This document shows positions 61,367 to 64,000 of a stretch of DNA of 64,000 nt, in pieces (the stretch's first letter is position 1; the number at the start of each line of letters is the position of its first letter). Both the position numbers and the translations under genes were made by a program. The notes beneath the pieces were generated by a model. The model saw nothing but the letters and a program-made list of their open reading frames with translations, was not told the DNA's origin and made no database searches. Location of the stretch: NCBI GenBank assembly GCA_025345505.1, contig JANVCC010000025.1, positions 2,092,971 to 2,156,970 on the forward strand. The letters run 5' to 3'. This stretch comes from Todiramphus chloris collaris. Lineage: Eukaryota; Chordata; Aves; Coraciiformes; Alcedinidae.

Positions 61367-64000
61367 GATAGAAAGGTTATTTAGCAGAATTTGTATCAGT
61401 AATAGAATCTACAAGTTCATCCACTTTGTGTTTAAAGCAACTGAAGCCACCTGCCTGGCAAAGGTGAAAGGACACCTCTAGTTCAGCAAGAAGGGGCATT
61501 AGGGGACCACTTATATTTGACTAATCTCATATCCTCATATCTATAGTCCCCAAACATAAAGGAGAGGAAAAACCTACTGTCAAAAGGGATGTGTAATCTA
61601 AAACAGGGCTTGGCAACCTCTCAAAAGTATCTCCTTTTTCAAAGCAGAGCTTTGAGTGCCTTTACATCAAGGATGCCAACTTGAATCTACCAACAGTAGC
61701 AGCAGCTCACCATTCCCAGTCCCTTCTGGGTTTGATCCGAGCTTGGAAAGCTGCGCTCTGGGATCACAGAGGGCAAACAGCAGGGCTTACATATGTGAGA
61801 TCTTACAGGAGCTCTGCAGGAACAAGGCTTGGGGAGCTGCTGCCTCTCACAGATACACCTCAGATGAGGTTATTCAAATGTATCAAATGTGTTCATACAT
61901 TTTAACAAGATGCAGATGACAGGGGGAATGATGACAAGCAAGCTGCCCTAACAAATGCTGCACATATTGTCATCAGTCTTACCACTGATACTACACAGCA
62001 CATTTGCATAACAAAGTGGTAAAAACACATGGGTCTTGTGTTTATATGGTGGTGAGGAGGAATGCAGGGAAAAGTCACTGAATTTGTTAGATAAGGCCCT
62101 TGATAGGTAAACACTACCATAAATAAGAGCCATGTTAACAAAATAACTCATCTGCTCTCTCCTGCCTCACACTGGCAGCAATTCTTTCTTCCACCACTAA
62201 AATGAAAAAGTAACAAAAAAGAAAACGCTAAGATGATTGTGCAGATCACATTGTCACTGGAGTAAGAATAAGTAAAATCCCAAGAGTTTAAGCAACTTAT
62301 TTAAAGCTGACAACAAATCTACAGACACTATAAACGCAAAGGTTTGCCATACTTGCAGTGCTGGATTATAATCAAATGCCTGAAAGTTCTTGTGCCCTGC
62401 CTTTTGCCCCTGGTTTTTCACAGGTAACTCTGTTCCCCCAAGGCAGAGGTTTGGTGTCCAGTTGTCAATCAGCTCCAGAACTACTTCAAATCTTCAGCTT
62501 GGTCCATCAAGTTAAACAAAATTTCCCTATGAAGTAGCATCTCAGATGCTTTCCACATCTCTCCCTTTGATCACAACCCTTCACTACTATTTAGAGTCTA
62601 TCAGCATTTTGCAATCTAGGATTGAGGGGTGAGGGGATGATGGCTAGGGTTTTTTCTTCTTCATGGAACAAAGTTGTGTTGGCTAGATTTGTTTGTTAAG
62701 CGCTGTTCACAGAACAACACCTGATCAGACACCTTAAATGGGGTGGTTTTGTAGCAGTTACCATTCTTTCAGTCAGTCACCACAATCCTCACTCCTTAAG
62801 GAGTAGGTTGAGCAGGTAAAGTGCAAGTGCTAAGGTCGTGCCCAGTGAACTTACAGGGAAAGCACTGCATCAGGAAACATCCTCTTTTATAAAATTATGA
62901 GGTGCAAAGGTACTTTTTGGTGGAGAGAGCAACCAGTCACCTGCAAAATCTGTGAACTAAGAGAGGACTGAGCTTTGTAAAGGCAGAGCATTTTTTCTGC
63001 ACCAGCAGCTTTTATACTTTGCTGCCACTGACTGAAGGACACTGTCAAAAAAATGAGTTTAAGGGAAGAAAATGAACGTCACATCAAATCAATTATAAAT
63101 ATTGGATTTAACAATGAGGAAAAGAAAGTATTTGTCTGTAAAAATTACTCATGAAGGGTTTTTTAAAAGATCAGTTATACTCTATTGAGAAATGTTTTGT
63201 CCAGATTCCTTGACGATTCTTTTTTACCTGAAGCAAGAAGACTAACCCCATGCAAGCAATAACTTTACAGATACTTGAAACCAATGTAAGTCAGCACTAC
63301 TGCCCAAAGTTTCACCAGTGGAGTGTTTCTGTAACTATTGTCTCAGACTAGCATCGCTCCCCAAAGAAAGATAAGGAAAGCAACGAAGTGCCATCCTCCC
63401 ACACCCTCTCCCTCCTCTTACAATGGTGTCTGTTAGGAAGCTGACTTCATTTGGAGGATGTAACAAATATCTGGAGAATTCCGCAGATTCAGAAAGTTTC
63501 TGTGCAACAAGCAGTTTCTCAAATTCTGCATCTCAGCTACACCAGAGTAATCTGAAATAGTATCAGACTTCAATGTGATTACTCTATTTTTAGGCCAATA
63601 TACCAGCCCTGGTCATGTTTTGACACAGAGAAGAGATAGGATTGAAAAAACTTTGATGACTTAATCCCAGAAAGACCCCAAGACTATGCCTAAATTAATT
63701 TGAAAATTCCATTTGGGCCGTTCTAGCTTCTGATACTACTTCCAGTTTTATCCTATGGTCAACTTGCACCATTCACAAAAGAAACATCAATGAGAAGCCA
63801 TGCACATGAACCTTCACCCCAGGTACCAGTTTCTGCTGTATGGCTTCAAAACAGATTGGCATTTTGTTCAACGTACATTGTGTAGATTGAGCAGGAACAC
63901 TGGTTCAGCTGCTTCCTCTTCAAAAGAAAGCAGTCAGAAATTAGGTATCCTCATTCTATGCCTTTCTTTTTACAGGCCTTTACTTTGACAGATAGACAAA

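Larger units (their letters stand above)
47677..64000 (-). other. CLSTN2: CLSTN2 intron 1, 3' part (runs off the right edge)
   Basis: Upstream of exon 2 in transcription sense I see no further exon, no CpG-rich block suitable for the first exon and promoter, and no recognisable CR1 copy in over 16 kb. Contents by stretch: 47.7-51.3 kb is plain AT-rich sequence. A G-rich tract lies at 51337-51360 and a 20-base G run at 52951-52970. 53-59.5 kb is plain, with a small hairpin at 59549-59570. A diverged direct repeat sits at 60400-60428 and 60932-60960. An A-rich block is at 61090-61240 and a 15-A run at 61352-61366. 61.4-64 kb shows nothing that I can name. Open frames in this stretch are short and look like chance. 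Confidence 0.85.

Noticed and set aside
1-64000. tRNA, rRNA, CRISPR, bacterial operon or retroviral LTR content
   Set aside because: No cloverleaf with a T-loop, no spaced repeats, no paired LTRs and no tRNA primer site were seen; the sequence is intronic vertebrate DNA.

Overview
This window reads as vertebrate, most likely bird, intronic DNA. Two things support that. First, the interspersed repeats that can be recognised are all CR1-type LINEs, including copies that begin with the characteristic reversed 3' end (tcatagaatcatagaa..). Second, the only exon I can identify with confidence encodes a stretch of calsyntenin. There are no dense ORFs, operons, rRNA, tRNA or CRISPR arrays. The bulk of the window is AT-rich, CpG-poor single-copy sequence.

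The anchor is a 123-nt exon on the minus strand at 47554-47676. It has a pyrimidine-rich acceptor and a CAG|GTAGG donor. It encodes 40 complete codons plus split codons at both ends, starting at NKHKPWIETSYHG and ending at LDKDAPVPFA. This matches the second coding exon of calsyntenin-2 (CLSTN2), the junction of the mature N-terminus with the first cadherin repeat. CLSTN2 therefore runs right to left. Positions 47677-64000 are the 3' part of intron 1, and positions 1-47553 are the 5' part of intron 2. Neither the signal-peptide exon nor the next cadherin exon is visible in the window.

Intron 2 carries five CR1 fragments. They lie at about 63-476 (minus), 12501-14272 (minus, with a broken ORF2 reverse transcriptase), 36248-36668 (minus), 36739-36832 (minus) and 42060-42290 (plus). 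It also holds many A/T homopolymers, a 120-bp stretch made almost only of A and C, a 16-base G run, a 24-bp perfect tandem duplication, a 22-bp perfect palindrome and two regions richer in G+C or CpG. Intron 1 has no CR1 copy that I can recognise. It holds a 20-base G run, a second G-rich tract, an A-rich block and a diverged direct repeat.

The most interesting lead is a possible alternative last exon at 10748-10917, minus strand. It has a strong acceptor and a phase that matches the donor of exon 2. Its open frame of about 55 codons encodes one hydrophobic segment and a charged tail, and AATAAA lies 19 nt past the stop. If used, it would give a very short, possibly membrane-anchored calsyntenin-2. 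This is inference and may be chance. The long ORFs elsewhere are mostly antisense CR1, low-complexity artefacts or chance open frames, so I do not annotate them as genes.
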